A DNA stretch of 64,000 nucleotides from Globodera rostochiensis (GCA_018350325.1 JAEVLN010000009.1:579388-643387), one strand, 5' to 3'; shown: positions 30,275 through 43,192, numbered from the stretch's first letter. A program made the numbers and translations. Notes: generated by a model not told the origin, from the sequence alone.

Positions 30275-33200
30275 ATGGCACTGTTTTTTCGGCACAATGT
30301 TTGCTGGCTTGTACTCCTTGCGCTCGGCGGAACTTGCATGCTGATCAGCCTGATGTTGTTTGTATTGTTGGAGTCGGAAATGAGGCATAGGGAAGGGGAA
30401 GACGCAACAAGTGCATCGACGGACTGTACGGCTTCAACCAGCAGGGAGCAATGTGTCGGTTTATGAAAATAATGCCAAATTCCCTATTTTTTAAATCAAT
30501 GTCAATAACTTAAATCATAATTAAACTTACGATTAGGAAGGAAGTAATGACGTCTTGGAGCCGCTTTGGCAACAACGACAGCAAAACCATTCGCAATTAT
30601 ACAACTTTCGGACTGATTTAATTTGTTTGGCAAAGGATGCGATGATCACGCGCAATGCTTCCACGGACGTTCAGGTGCCAAATTTGGACAAAAAGTCACA
30701 AAAATTCAAATCAAAAATTATTGTCGGTGGTGGGCATTTGTGCCAGTGTATAATACAACATATTGTAATTGAGGAGCAGGGATTGGCTAATGGAAATCCC
30801 CGGGAAGTCCCGCCCCTGGGGAAGGCCACAAAAAGATGGGATCATCTCCCCATCGGGGACAACTTTGCCATATAACTAAACAGATGCTTTCTCTGTACGA
30901 CATTTTGCCTTTTGACAATACGGACGGCGGTGTCTGGAAGCAGGGTTGGCCGATCACTTATGATCAGAACAAAATTCGGGAAGAGAAGCGGCTGGAAGTG
31001 ATTGTTGTCCCGCACTCGCACACCGACCCAGGCGAGTTGAGGAGAATGGATGGGTGGTTACAGAAAATATAATTTATTTATTTATATTAATTGTTTAATT
31101 CAATAAAGACTAGAGAAATGACTTGAGGACCGATCGAGATTTCGATCGAGAATCTCGTAAAATATCGAATCTCGAAAAATCTCGGTAAAGCCAAATTTTT
31201 CCGATTCGATCGAGAATCTTGAAAAAATCTCGTCGAGATTTCCGAGATTATAATCTCGATCGGTCCGGTCTCTAATAAAGACTATAATAGCTTTAACCCT
31301 TTTATTTTTAAAAAAAATTGCATTTTTAGGATGGCTTACAACTTTTGAGGGCTATTTTGAGGAGCAAACTCGCCATATATTGGACGGAATGGTCCAACAT
31401 TTGGAAGACAAGCCGGACTTGAAGTTCATTTACGCAGAAATGAGCTTTTTTGAGCTGTGGTGGTCCCAACAAACGGCGGAAGTGAAGAAACGCGTCAGAA
31501 AGTGCTGAATTTCAAAAAACAATTTGGAAAACAAAAAAAAATCGTTTAAGGTTTTTGAACACGGGCCAATTGGAAATTGTGACGGGCGGTTGGGTGATGA
31601 CGGACGAGGCCAACTCGCATTTCTTCTCCACTGTGATGGAACTTTTTGAGGGGCACGAATTTCTACAAAACCAACTTGGTCTGACCCGAAGATATGCTCT
31701 ACCATATGCTCACATTATTAATTTTTTAATTTCAATTAAAACTTTACAAAAAAGGCCCTTTATATAACAGACAAACACTGATTTCAATCTTCAGGGCATA
31801 TTCCCCGCCACCACTGGAGTATTGACCCGTTCGGTCTCAGCCCCACCCTTTCCTATGTGCTCAACAGGGCCAACCTCACCCATATGGCCGTCCAACGCGT
31901 TCATTACGCGGTCAAGAAGCATTTGGCACGGCATCGACAGTTGGAATTTGTGTGGCGTCAAATGTTCTCCACCGGTGACAAAAGTGCCGACTTTCAACAA
32001 CGCCATCATTCGGACGGTTGGTCCAGAACTAAAAAAACGAAAAATTTTTGAAAAATATTCCTCAAATCGGCAGACATCGTCACGCATATGTTCCCCTTCT
32101 CATCCTACGCCGTGCCGTACTCATGTGGGCCTGACCCAAAAGTGTGCTGTCAGTTCGACTTTCGTCGTCTCCCGCAAGGACCTTTCTCTTGGTAAGTCAA
32201 CATTTTGGCCCATTTAAGTTATTGGTTGAAGAAACGTAGAGAATTTAATTTAATAAATATTAATTTGTTTAATAAAAAACATTTAATTTTTAGGTTCCGA
32301 GAAATTCTGTGCGGATGGGAAGTGGTGTGGGGCGATTATAAATGCTGGTAATCTTCCGCTTATCTATTTAACTTTCGTAAACTGCCGAAGATTTTTTTCG
32401 TATTAGAAAAACATTTATTCTGATTCTTGAAGTTGGAGTCTTTTTTAACACAAAAATTCGTAAAAATCATTTTGTTTAGCCCCTGGGGTATAAATCCGGT
32501 TCCGATCACTGCTGAAAATGTGGCTGATCGGGCTCAAGTGTTAGTCGATCAATACCGTAAGAAGGCCCAACTGTACGAGCACAACACAATTCTTGTGCCA
32601 CTGGGCGATGACTTCAGGTGGGCTGGATAAAAGTCAAATTATTTTACAATAAATAAGCTTATCCTATATAAGGAGTTTTAACTTAATCAAAATTTATGTT
32701 TTGTTTAATTTCATTTTTAATTTTAAACGCACAGATTTGATCGAGACAGTGAATGGACAAACCAATATTCAAATTATAAGGCGCTGTTTGAATTTATGAA
32801 TAGCAAAAGGGAGTGGAACATCAACGTGAGTGAGGGGAACGCTTTGGGCGGGAATCGAAGAAACGCCTCCGGCGAGGTGATCTCTGATCCTGAGTTACCG
32901 GGCCGTCCCACTAAACCGTCCCTCGTTAGGAACCATCCAACCAGCAGCTGGGACACATTCTCTCAAGAAAACGAGCTAAGAACCAAAATCCGGATTTTGG
33001 TTTACGTCTGTACGGTTTAAGCCGACAACTTATTCATACTCATTCATTGGCTTAGAGCAATTTCAAAATAAAAATTCCCTTCAAATGTTTGTTCGGCATT
33101 GATTTTAAGAACAATTTGATTAATTAAAATTTGTCGATGGCATAGGCCCGGTTTGGCACGCTTGGTGACTATTTCGAAGTGTTGGAACGTCGTTTGGCTG

Positions 33201-36200
33201 AAAAACAATATGATAACGATGTGCCGGGTTCCGTTCGGCATAGTGCCCGTGGACGGGGGTGGGTCGAAACTATTTGATTTTCGATTCTGATTTTATCGCG
33301 AATTCGGATAGGCTTTCGAAAAGTGCATTCAAGGCGTAGAACACGAATCAGGGCTCGGTTTTCACGTAATCGATCTGTCAAGCCGGATACGAATAAAATT
33401 TTAAAACTTTCCGAAAGATTACCCGAATTCAAATCGCTTAGCGGTTAGTGCTACAATTTGTTTTTAATTATGACAAAATAAATATTGAAAAGTAATAATA
33501 ATCTTTTGATGGAAATTTACAATTTTTTCTAACGCTTAATTTAAATTATTTTATTTTAAATCTTTTAATTTACTCCAATTTCCAGGTACAAAAGTTCTCC
33601 AGCCTCCTCCTCCGCCTCCCTGGCGCTGTTGCCCGTGCTGTCCGGGGACTTTTTCACTTATGCAGACCGGGACGACCACTACTGGAGCGGCTTCTTCACC
33701 ACACGCCCCTTCTACAAACACATGGACCGAACGCTGCAGCATTTGCTGAGAGCGGCCGACATTTTCTACGCAATGGCACGATGGCACAGCGCCGAGATAG
33801 ACGGCGGGGACGGAAGTGGGGGAGGGAGGGGAGGGGATGAAAGTTATACAAACTTCCCGCATTTAGCTCAAAATATACCCCGATCAGTTACTATTCAAAT
33901 TAGCATTTCAACTGATCAATTTACAATTAGTGGCATGATGTTGTTTAATACAATTGTGTTTTATTAGTTTTTTCTTGCAGAACATTTTGATATGAGTACG
34001 CTGTTCGATTCATTGGTTAGGGCGAGGCGAGCATTGAGTTTGTTTCAGCATCACGACGCGGTCACCGGCACGGGTATGGACAAATATTGGTGGAATAGAA
34101 AATGAATTTTTTTATTTTATTCATTTTTCAGCTCGAACACATGTGATGATTGACTATGGCAAAAAGTTCATTTTTTTATATTGCTAAAAAACAAGCGCTC
34201 CAGCTTCAGATTTTTGGTTCCGGACAGGTTTTTGTTGGCGGTTTCTGGTTTTTCTGGAAAACCCTCCATATTTGAAATCCGTCCGGAAATGGCTTTTTTC
34301 CAGGCATCGTTTTTATTTTTAATCATTTAAATTTTAATGATAGAATGGTCCAAGCTTTGGAGGACTCAAAATGCGTGTTGGCGCACAGTGTGCAAAGCCT
34401 ATTGGGCATTTCCGTGTGCTCCAGCCAATTACACTTGAGGGTTGACGAGACGTACTTTGTCGACCGTTTGCCGGAAAAAATTGTGCTGAAGGCGAACTCC
34501 GCTTTGGTGATGACCAACCCAATGGGCCATCCACGACGGGAAGTGATTTGTGTGCACGTGGACAGTGTGAAGAGACGCGTCGCCGCCGGAGGGGAAGAGG
34601 ACGGACAGGGGACAAATATTCCCCAACAAATTGGTTAAAAAAAACGTTTTTCAAATATTTTAGTTCTGTTCGAAATAAGTGGCCGTATTCCCAAACTTAC
34701 CAGAGGAGGGTTAATTTATTCAGGCCCAGTACTGTTTGTCAACTCCGAAGGCCGACTTGACCAATTCCGTGACAAATTTGAGCTGTGTTTCGTTGCTGAA
34801 CTGCCCCCTTTCGGTATGGTGCACTACCGACTGCACAAATCCGAAGACATGGCACACAAAGTGACCATACGACAGTCGATAAATGCCGCTTTTGAGTCCC
34901 CGTAAGCGTTTTCTTTTGGCCAAAAAAAGTAAAAGGGCAAAAAATTATTCAGTGTCCCTAAAATTAAATTTAAGCATTTTTGAATTGAAGAGGATCGGAT
35001 TGCGCGAGAAAACAGTCTCAATTTGCAATAACCATTTGAACGCCTCGTTCGATGCATCGACCGGACTTTTAAAGGTCAAAAAATATTATTAATTTATCAC
35101 TAACAGACAAAATCTCATTTTTAAGTCAATTAATCAGACTCTGGTTGAACTGTCTTTTGTGCATTACGGAGCGCGAACCCACAATCCATGTAGGTGTTTT
35201 TTTTGCAAATTTATTTAAAATTTTATTATTTAAATAAAGCGAAGCAAAATTCGGACGATGACGGCACTTCTTCCGGTGCTTACCTTTTCTTGCCAGATGG
35301 TCCGGCCAAGCCATTGCCAACTGAGGCGAACACTTTTCTCGTGGTTTCAGGCCCAATTCGGAAATATATTTACATCAAAGGTCGAGTTGCTGCAATTAAC
35401 ACCAATTGTCACTAAGTAAAAAAGCAAAAGCATCATTTGATTTTTTTTTGCAACATTATGCGACATATTTATTCAAATTCACGTTAAATTTATTTTTAGC
35501 AAACGCCGATTTTGGAATTGGCCATCAAATTGCTCTGGACGTCGACGGCCAACACCTTGCCATCTTGAACCATGTCAATTTGGCCAATTCCAATCGAGGA
35601 AATGTTGAATTGGCCATGCGTTTACGAGTGCCGTTTATGCAGGAGGACAATTTCTTCACCGATCTCAACGGGTTTCAGGTGTCAGAATAGTGCAGAATAA
35701 AAACTAAATTAAATTGTATTTATTGTCAGTAAAATCGAGGAATTTGCCAACAATTATTAGGTCGAGAAAGATGGATAAATTTAAATTCTAAAACTAAATT
35801 TTTCACTCATTCAGATGATTCGGCGGAGACGGCAGCCGCAATTGCCCCTCCAGGCACATTTCTATCCAATGGCAAGCGCCGCGTTCATCGAAGACACGCG
35901 CATTCGCCTCACGTTGCTGGGCCGTCAGGCACTCGGCGTGGCCAACCTGCAGCAAGGTAATAAAATGCACTTGGAATGACCGAAACTTGAAGTGTAACGT
36001 AAGCCGAGACCGGGGGAAAATCCAAAAAATTTGGAGAAGCTGATGCTAAAAATGATACATTTTTGCTTTTTCCTACTGAAAAATGTTACATTGAATTGAT
36101 TGCAAAAAAAGAGATGTATTTGGAGTAAATGATTTGAAAATAAGTTAAGGAGAATTGCAAGTGATGCTGGACAGACGGCTTGCGCAAAACGATGGCCGCG

Positions 36201-37127
36201 GCCTTGGCGAGGTTTTGCAGAGTTTGTCTAAGGATCGATCGCAAATTTAGTCTTTCTCTGTTCTCTTTGAAGGGTGTGCAAGACAATTTGTTGACGGAAA
36301 GCCGCTTCAACCTTTTGCTCGAACACTTTGTCCCGTCGCCGTCACCGGCCACTGACGACGCAACGATCGGCTTCCAATCGTTGGCCGCCCATCACTCTTC
36401 ACTGCGTCTCCATTACCCGCCGATTACACTCGCTGGTCAATTGGAACACGCCGCTTCCATGTGTAAGTGCAGCGGCCATGGCTCATAGAGACGTTATGAA
36501 ACATTCACAGACCAAATGTCACAAATTCTTTTCGAAGACAGACAAAATGCCAATTACCTAATTCATTCAAATCTAGACATCAGTTTATTTTTTTGAACCA
36601 TAATCCTAGAGGTCCAGTTTGTTTAATCGGAATAGCAAACGATTCTTTGTAGCAATTAAACATTTTGTGTCCGCTCTGCGACGTCCGTTCCCCTGCAACA
36701 TTCACCCGGTCGCCCTCCGAACACTCAGCCATCCGACAGTGTACGACGCCAACTCCTCCATCACCCGACCACGGAACGAAGTGGCACTTGTTTTGCACCG
36801 ATTTGGGCTCGAATGTCGTCTTGACTCCCGAATTGCAGAGAGCAGTTGCCCGACGGGACTAGCCGAAACGGCCGATGTATGTGTTGCATGTGCCACAACT
36901 TCATAATAATTTTGTATCAGATTTAGCCAAATTTTGTTTCAAAACCTAACGAATAAAACGTTCCTTTTTTTAAGGGCATCGATGTGTCCGATGTGTTCCA
37001 TGGTCGGGCACGGACAATTCGGCGGGGTTCGTTGACACTTTTGTACACGAACAGCACGGACGTTGGACGCGGGGAGCAAATTGCGTTGGAACCAATGGAA
37101 CTGGCCACACTTTGGCTGCAATTCTGA
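30275..37127 (+). CDS. aman-2: Golgi alpha-mannosidase II (GH38)
   Basis: Type II Golgi membrane enzyme that trims two mannoses from GlcNAcMan5GlcNAc2 during complex N-glycan synthesis. The N-terminus has a short cytoplasmic tail and the anchor [20 protein letters not shown]. About 20 exons follow the family end to end: [30 protein letters not shown], with the zinc-binding H-x-[54 protein letters not shown], with the nucleophile Asp; [63 protein letters not shown], with a zinc His; [31 protein letters not shown]; and the last exon ending [12 protein letters not shown] and TGA at 37125-37127. The residue after IDPFG is Leu instead of the usual His. Intron 31032-31329 is GC-AG and carries a hAT-like element. 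Local frames within some exons (for example 32080-32200) were not fully resolved. Confidence 0.92.
31111..31274. mobile_element. Non-autonomous hAT-like element, 164 bp
   Basis: Starts TAGAGAAATGACTTGAGGAC and ends GGTCCGGTCTCTA. It is flanked by the exact 8-bp direct repeat ATAAAGAC (31103-31110 and 31275-31282). The interior is made of GATCGAGA / TCTCGATC motifs like the ends of the 4989-5841 element, so it is a short member of the same family. It lies in a mannosidase II intron. Confidence 0.85.
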
Positions 37128-38451
37128 CTTTCTGAGCTTTGAATTGTCCACCGTAGTTAGACGAGAGTGATGATGCCGACGGCGGCTTTTTCGAATATAG
37201 CGATGTTTTCTTACAAATAAATTTATTAAAATTTAAGTTTTTTTTCAGCATATGCAAAATTTTCATTGTTTGTGCTGAAAAGCTATATCTTCAGTTTATT
37301 CAGCTCTTTTGTAATTCCAGAATAAGACGACCCATCTAAAAATTGAATTATTCCATATCTTAAAACAACTATACCTAGAACAGAATAAAACCGATTGGTT
37401 TTTAAATGGCCTTTTAAATTTTGATTTGATTTCATTGGCCCGATTTCATGGCATAGATTCCTTTATTCTTATTGGACCAATTCAAAGAGTAGACCGGCCA
37501 ACCCGATTTCGGGGTTTTCCCGGATTCCGCGGGATTTCGGTCGGGATAGAGAAATTCTCAAAAAGTTGTGGGCGGGTGAATTAATTTAAAAAATACAAAG
37601 GGTCAATTGTTAAAAAAAGAGAGATCAACAATCAATCCCGCGGGATTGAGCAATGCTCAATCGGAATCACGATGCCGATCAAAGCTGGACGTGATTTTAA
37701 AAAAAATCCGTGAGCCGTGATCCGTGATCACGAGAGGAGAAACAAATCCGTGTTAATAATATCGTTCAACCAAATTTTTTACGCCTTGAATTCGAGCAAA
37801 TTCTTCAAAACTAATGACACAGATTAAAAGATAACATTAATGTTAATAAAAAAGTAATCGCCTTTATCCTCGAGAGTGAACAATATTATAATTTTAGGGG
37901 AGGGGGGGGGGGGGGGGGGGGGGTAGAGAGAAGAAAATAATATGTGAATAAATTTTTGTGCGGCGCTTTCAATTATTTGTCAGTTATATTGTTGGCAATG
38001 CAATCGTTTTTCATCGAGTTTTTAGCAACTATTTCATAGTTTTTAATTTTTTTTACTAACTAAAATAGTTTTAAAAAATATTTTGGCCTTTTTCTCAAAA
38101 TTCCATAACAAATGCAATAAAACCGAAAAATGCACCCCCTAAAGATCGACTGAACACATTTATTGAAAAAGGTACCCCTAAAAATTGACTTTTTTTTTTT
38201 TGGTCAACCACAGAATATAATTGTACAAATTCTTTCCTGAAATACAATTTATTGTTTTTTTCATAGATTTAATGTGAATATTTTTGAATTTCCGGTTAGG
38301 CACTGATGACGTCTTCGTGCCTTTTACTATTAAATAAATACACATTTTATCTCTCATAGTTTTTTTTTATAAATATAGAAACGACGAGAATATTATAAAA
38401 TTTTTACAATAAATTCTATTTTTATCCCAGCCCTAATTATTAACAATTAAA
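37128..38451. other. Intergenic DNA with long G tract
   Basis: Contains palindromic GGGATT/AATCCCG-rich sequence near 37500-37680 (ATTTCGGGGTTTTCCCGGATTCCGCGGGAT... and CCGTGAGCCGTGATCCGTGATCACG), probably relics of short elements. A 22-base G run lies at 37902-37923. No gene is supported. The promoter of the RBR ligase gene is at the right end. Confidence 0.5.
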
Positions 38452-40879
38452 ATGAATAAAATAATTGTTATTCAATTGTTGATTATTATTATTTTGTTGG
38501 CAATGCTTCAACAAGGTTGGTTTAAATTTAAATCACTGTTTTTATTGCTAATTTCAGTCAATTCCGGCATAAAAGGCAAAATGAAAACGATGCTGCGAAA
38601 AGCAAAGAATAAAATAAAACTTAAAAAACGTAAATTGAATTGTTTGTTTTATCGTCATAATTACGAAACCAACGCTTACAAATTAGATAAGTTCTTCGAC
38701 AGTCGCGATCAGTTTAGCGAAGAGTCCGGTTCAGATTATTTTCACGATTGTCCTGAATCCGAAAATGGCAAGTTAATACATTAAAAGTGCCATTGTTGAA
38801 TATTATTCTAGAAAGTATGGAGGACAATTTGTTGAAGTGCAAAGTTTGTTGGGATGGCGTGCCGTTAGAGCAACTTTGCTTCTGCGACCGTTCAATGCGG
38901 GTAAAAAGTGAAGGGAACAGCGGCGAGGAGGACAATGCCAATGCCAATGCCAATGCCAATGCCAACAAAAGTGGTGGGTGGAGGAGATAAAAGGCACAGA
39001 GACAGACGACCGTGGTTGTTTGTCATCCGTTTCGTTTCTAAAAACGGCTTTAGGCTATTTTAAATAAATTTTTAAATGAAAGAAAAAAGAATTGTACCAT
39101 AAATAGGCGAAATTCATGAAGAAACAACGCACGCCTTCTGCAGTCAGTGCTTGGAGCAGTACACGAACACAGCTCACCAGGAAATGCCTTTCGCAAAGGG
39201 CGGACTTGGACTGAGATGCATGGTGCCAAAGTGCAATAATCCAATAACATGGCGTATGACTTACATTTATTTTTAGAGCAAATGTGAAAAAATTACAATG
39301 ATTGATTAAAATAAAAATATGCCCACAAAATATTAATAAACTGTTTTTTGTGGTTTTCTGCCAAATTTTAAATTTTTATGACTTTTCTGCCGATTTAAAA
39401 AGATATATATTTTTAATTAGAGTTTTTTCATCAGTAGCAATTCAAAAAATTTTTTTAAATTTTAATGATTTTCAATTTTATTGCTTTCGTAACTATTTTA
39501 TTAAAAATGCAAATGGATTAAAAAGTGAAAATATTATGTATCAAAAACGCCAAAATATTGATTCATATTGACAAAAGTCTCTCTAGTAATTTCAATTTTT
39601 TTGAAATAAATGATATTTTTGGGTTTCTCTCACGATAAACATTTTCGTAACAAACAAAACACATAAAAAGCTTTAAAATCCGCTCTCCGGTTTATTATAT
39701 AAAAATAGATATTTATTTATTTGTTCATTTAGAAGAGATCCGCGCTTTCGTCCCTTCCAAAGTGACGCGATCGTTGGAGGATCGGTGTGCGGAATTAATT
39801 GTTTCGCAGTCCAAACTGAGCTACCTGGAGCGGTATGTATCAGGGACGCCTAATTCATCGCTAACGAAAGAGCATCGATTGGATTATTCGCTACAAAAAT
39901 ATTATTTTAATTTTTAATTTTAATTTTAATTAAGATGCCGCAAATGTAACTGTGCCGTCGAAATGGGAATATCGCCTGAAGAGCAACTTATTTTTTGCTG
40001 TCCGGAGTGCGCGAGCAAATTCTGTCGTAAATGCAACGAGGCGTGGGTGGACGAGCACAACGGCATTTCTTGCGAACAATTTGCTACCAAACAAAAGCGT
40101 CAACATAATCTGTACGTAAATAAAAATTGCGATTATCGATGCCCAATTATTATTATTATTAATTAATGTAATTTAGTGATGAACGCTTAACTGCAGTTGC
40201 TGTTCACAAATGTCACAAATGCAAAAGTTCATTTATTAAACGCAGCGGATGTAATCGTGTAAATACATTCATTCTCTGGGCTTAAACCGGAAATCGTTCG
40301 AAATAAGTCGTTGAAAAAAGTCGATCACTTTCTGAGCTTATTGCTGAAGTTTATACAATTTTTTGATTTATACTAAATAAAAAAAATACAGTTCTATTTG
40401 AGCTGGGATGACTAATTACGGATAAACCGCTGAAAATCGAAAAAATCCGGAATTGCGGTCTCTCAAAAATGGTGAAATTTCGACTGCTTTTAGGTGCCAA
40501 AAATCGTTTTGGACCGATCCTTAGAGCGCTTTTTAGGGCTTTTGCTTTTTCTTAAATTTTGAACAAATGCCATAACGCGCCATTGTGCAGGTGACGTGCA
40601 AGTGCGGTGCTTCAGTTTGTTCCATTTGCTGGACGACAAATGTTTCATATGAACATTTTTGCGAGTTTGTATTAATTAATATAAAAAGAAAGTACGTAAT
40701 TAATTAAAAAACTTTCAATTAACAGATGTTTTTTGCCTCCTTCTTTGCTTGGTCGATGTAAAAATTGTGGCAAATGTTTGTTGTGGCACAATGCGAAAGA
40801 AAATGAAGAGCGCGAGATGGAACGTATCCGAAAAGAATCGGATGCGGGCGACGGGGCTTCGGCCTCGCAACAAATTTGA
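38452..40879 (+). CDS. RNF216: RNF216/TRIAD3-type RBR E3 ubiquitin ligase with hydrophobic N-terminus
   Basis: RING-between-RING ligases accept ubiquitin on a RING2 cysteine before passing it to a substrate. Exons in order: a start exon, MNKIIVIQLLIIIILLAMLQ, which is signal-peptide or anchor-like; a Lys-rich linker; RING1 (LLKCKVCWDGVPLEQLCFC, then HAFCSQCLEQYTNTA and GLRCMVPKCNNPITW); RSLEDRCAELIVSQSKLSYL; IBR (CRKCNCAVEM, FCCPECASKFCRKCNEAWVD, HNGISCEQF); RING2 (CHKCKSSFIKRSGCNR joined to VTCKCGASVCSICW), with the catalytic-position Cys in SGCN; and the C-terminal CKNCGKCLLWHNAKENEERE, like the tail of RNF216. The stop TGA is at 40877-40879. An (AATGCC)n microsatellite lies at 38936-38966 after the first RING1 exon. 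Human RNF216 has no signal peptide, so the N-terminal exon is the unusual part. The family call is secure; the linkage of exon 1 is likely. Confidence 0.85.
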
Positions 40880-41185
40880 CATTTTTTATTAAAATGAAAT
40901 TACGACTTTTTTTAGTCATTTAATAACTATTTTTTCTGCTGATTTGATTTGACGAGATATGCACGAAAAACTCGTCGTTTTAATCCAAGGACGGCAAAGC
41001 TTCCTGAAAACCCACAAAAACGGACTTTGGCATTTGGTAACCAAACTAGCACTAAAAGCATGTGTGCAAATTTGGTCACTTCAATGGTGGGGGACATAGT
41101 GTCTGACCGTACTCTGTCTGCCGCATGGTTATTTCTTTGAATTAGCGGTAAAATTGCGCAGATTTTGGCGTTTCACAGTTTAACC

Positions 41186-41383
41186 TAGAGTAGGTCGGGA
41201 CCGGGATTTTGGGGAAAAACCGGGACCGGGATTTCAGAGAATTTAAAACCGGGAATTTAATAGGGGATAAAACCGGGAATTCCCGGTTTTTTTCCCGGTC
41301 CCGGTGAGACCCGGGACTGAGGTACTCGTTTGTACTTTTTTTCAGTACCTTAGTCCCGGAACCGGGAAAAATGACCCACCCTA
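41186..41383. mobile_element. Non-autonomous hAT-like element, 198 bp
   Basis: Starts TAGAGTAGGTCGGGACCGGG and ends TGACCCACCCTA, with exact 8-bp flanking repeats GTTTAACC (41178-41185 and 41384-41391). The interior is GGGACCGGGATT / AATTCCCGGT motifs that fold on themselves. Same family as 18287-18475. Confidence 0.88.
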
Positions 41384-41400
41384 GTTTAACCACTATACGT

Positions 41401-42236
41401 GGGGAACGGCCCAACTGAGTCTGGGCCAACTGAGCCTGGCCGACTGAGTCTGGCCAACTGAGTCTGGTGGCCAACTGAGTCTGGCCAACTGAGTCTGGTT
41501 GGCAGGAAAAAAATTTTGAACTTAAATTTTGTAAAATAAAAAGACAGAAACATATACTAAAAAAAATATTTTTCTTAAACAAAAAATGGTAATGGTGTCT
41601 TATATAGGTCCCCAAATTTTTTTTTAAAAATCAGTTTTATGTAATTCTGAGAAGTACTCCGGGGTTATCGAGAACGGAGATCACGAATATGACATCAGAT
41701 TTATCATTTGACATCATCCAATCTATGATTTCAACATTTAGGATTTTTCGAAAAATTTCTATTTGTTATCCGTTTTTACATTATTAGGCTTAGGCCTAAC
41801 CAAGCCAGGGTGGCATAGGCCTAAGCCTAACGAACCCCAAGCCAGGGTGGCATAGGCCTAAGCCTAACGAACCCCAGGTATCATTTTTTGGGCGACCATC
41901 AATATGCCATACAGAATCAAAACCTTGAAAGAATAACCGATTTTCTTGCCAAAATTTCCAAAAAATTATTACATGAAGAATGAATCAATGATTGTTTTAT
42001 TTAGTTTTTGTTGTTGAATATGTTATGTCTGTTTGCTTTAATTTTGTTTAAGAAAGTTATATATTTTTCGAATAAGTTGCTTGAATTTTAATTTTTATGC
42101 CGCTCAAAAACTTTTTTCCTGCCAACCAGACTCAGTTGGCCAGACTCAGTTGGCCACCAGACTCAGTTGGCCAGACTCAGTCGGCCAGACTCAGTTGGCC
42201 CAGACTCAGTTGGCCAGACTCAGACGTCCCCTACCG
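41401..42236. mobile_element. hAT-like element with ACTGAGTCTGGCC inverted arrays, 836 bp
   Basis: Flanked by CTATACGT at 41393-41400 and 42237-42244. The left end GGGGAACGGCCCAACTGAG and the right end CTCAGACGTCCCCTACCG are inverted. Arrays of CAACTGAGTCTGG (left) and CCAGACTCAGTTGG (right) form the arms, and both continue into the same TTTTTTCCTGCCAACC/GGTTGGCAGGAAAAAA junction. The centre holds telomere-like TTAGGCTTAGGCCTAA units (41786-41878). Confidence 0.85.
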
Positions 42237-42247
42237 CTATACGTGAC

Positions 42248-42945
42248 AGGGAGCGGCCCGTTTGAGTCTGGCCGGTTGAGTCTGGTTAAGGAAAAAAAGT
42301 TGCAATATTTTGGAAATTAAATTTTCTGAACCGGTTTCAAAAACCGTTTAAATATTATAAAGGCTTATTTTTAGGCTTGAAAAATCTCGAAATAGGCGCA
42401 TAAAAAATTTTGTTTTTCAGGTTATACATAGAATAGCTTTAAGCCTAGGCTTAGCCTAAGCTAGCTTACGTTTAAGCCCCTAAGCTTAAGTGTCAATACA
42501 TATGACACGACGACAAATGGTCCGGTAAGCCAAAATCGGGCAAAAGTCGGAAGAGCCGAATTCATATAAAATTTCATCAAACTTCTAAAAAAACACTTCT
42601 CTGGGTTTGTTTTGGTGCTGAAACCGAATTTTGATCAAGAAGGTTGTAGCAAAGCACTTAAACCACTTTTTGAACCGGTTAAGTTAGCTTTGAAAATCTG
42701 CAAAAATTACTTTAAATCGCTTACTATATGTTTTCTAAGTCTCATAAAAGAATAATTTAAGCCTTTATAAACGGTTATTTAAACCGGTTCAGAAAATTTA
42801 ATTTTTAAAATATTGAAACTTTTTTTCCTTCTAACCAGACTCAACCGGCCAGACTCAACTGGCCACCAGACTCAACCGGCCAGACTCAACCGGCCAGACT
42901 CAACTGGCCCAGACTCAACCGGCCAGACTCAAACGACCCCTACCG
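42248..42945. mobile_element. Second GTTTGAGTCTGGCC palindromic hAT-like element, 698 bp
   Basis: Flanked by TACGTGAC at 42240-42247 and 42946-42953, which overlaps the right target duplication of the neighbouring element. The left end AGGGAGCGGCCCGTTTGAG and the right end CTCAAACGACCCCTACCG are inverted. The inner arms AAATTAAATTTTCTGAACCGG and CCGGTTCAGAAAATTTAATT also pair. It is related to, but distinct from, the 41401 element (CAAC/CCGG variants). Confidence 0.85.
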
Positions 42946-43024
42946 TACGTGACATCATCACGAAATGTTAAATAAATTCAAATATATTACCACATTTTCC
43001 GTATTTCGCTTCGAAAAACAATCC

Positions 43025-43192
43025 TTTTCAAAATCTCGGTCAAAATCGCCGAGACCTAGATTTTCGAGATAAAAAATCTCGAAATTCCGAGAGTCTAGGT
43101 CTCGGAGTTTTTGGCAAATTTCCAAGATTCGAGACCTAGACTCTCGGAAAATCTCGGTCGAGATCTCGATCTCGGCGGGGCTCTAGTTTTTT
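43025..43192. repeat. CTCGAGATCTCG-family palindromic repeat
   Basis: Starts near AAATCTCGGTCAAAATCGCC and ends GGCGGGGCTCTAG. It is made of GAGACCTAGA / TCTAGGTCTC and ATCTCG motifs, and the right end GGGCTCTA equals the terminus of the 4989-5841 element. A related copy is at 52423-52552, ending GTGCTCTA. Confidence 0.65.
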
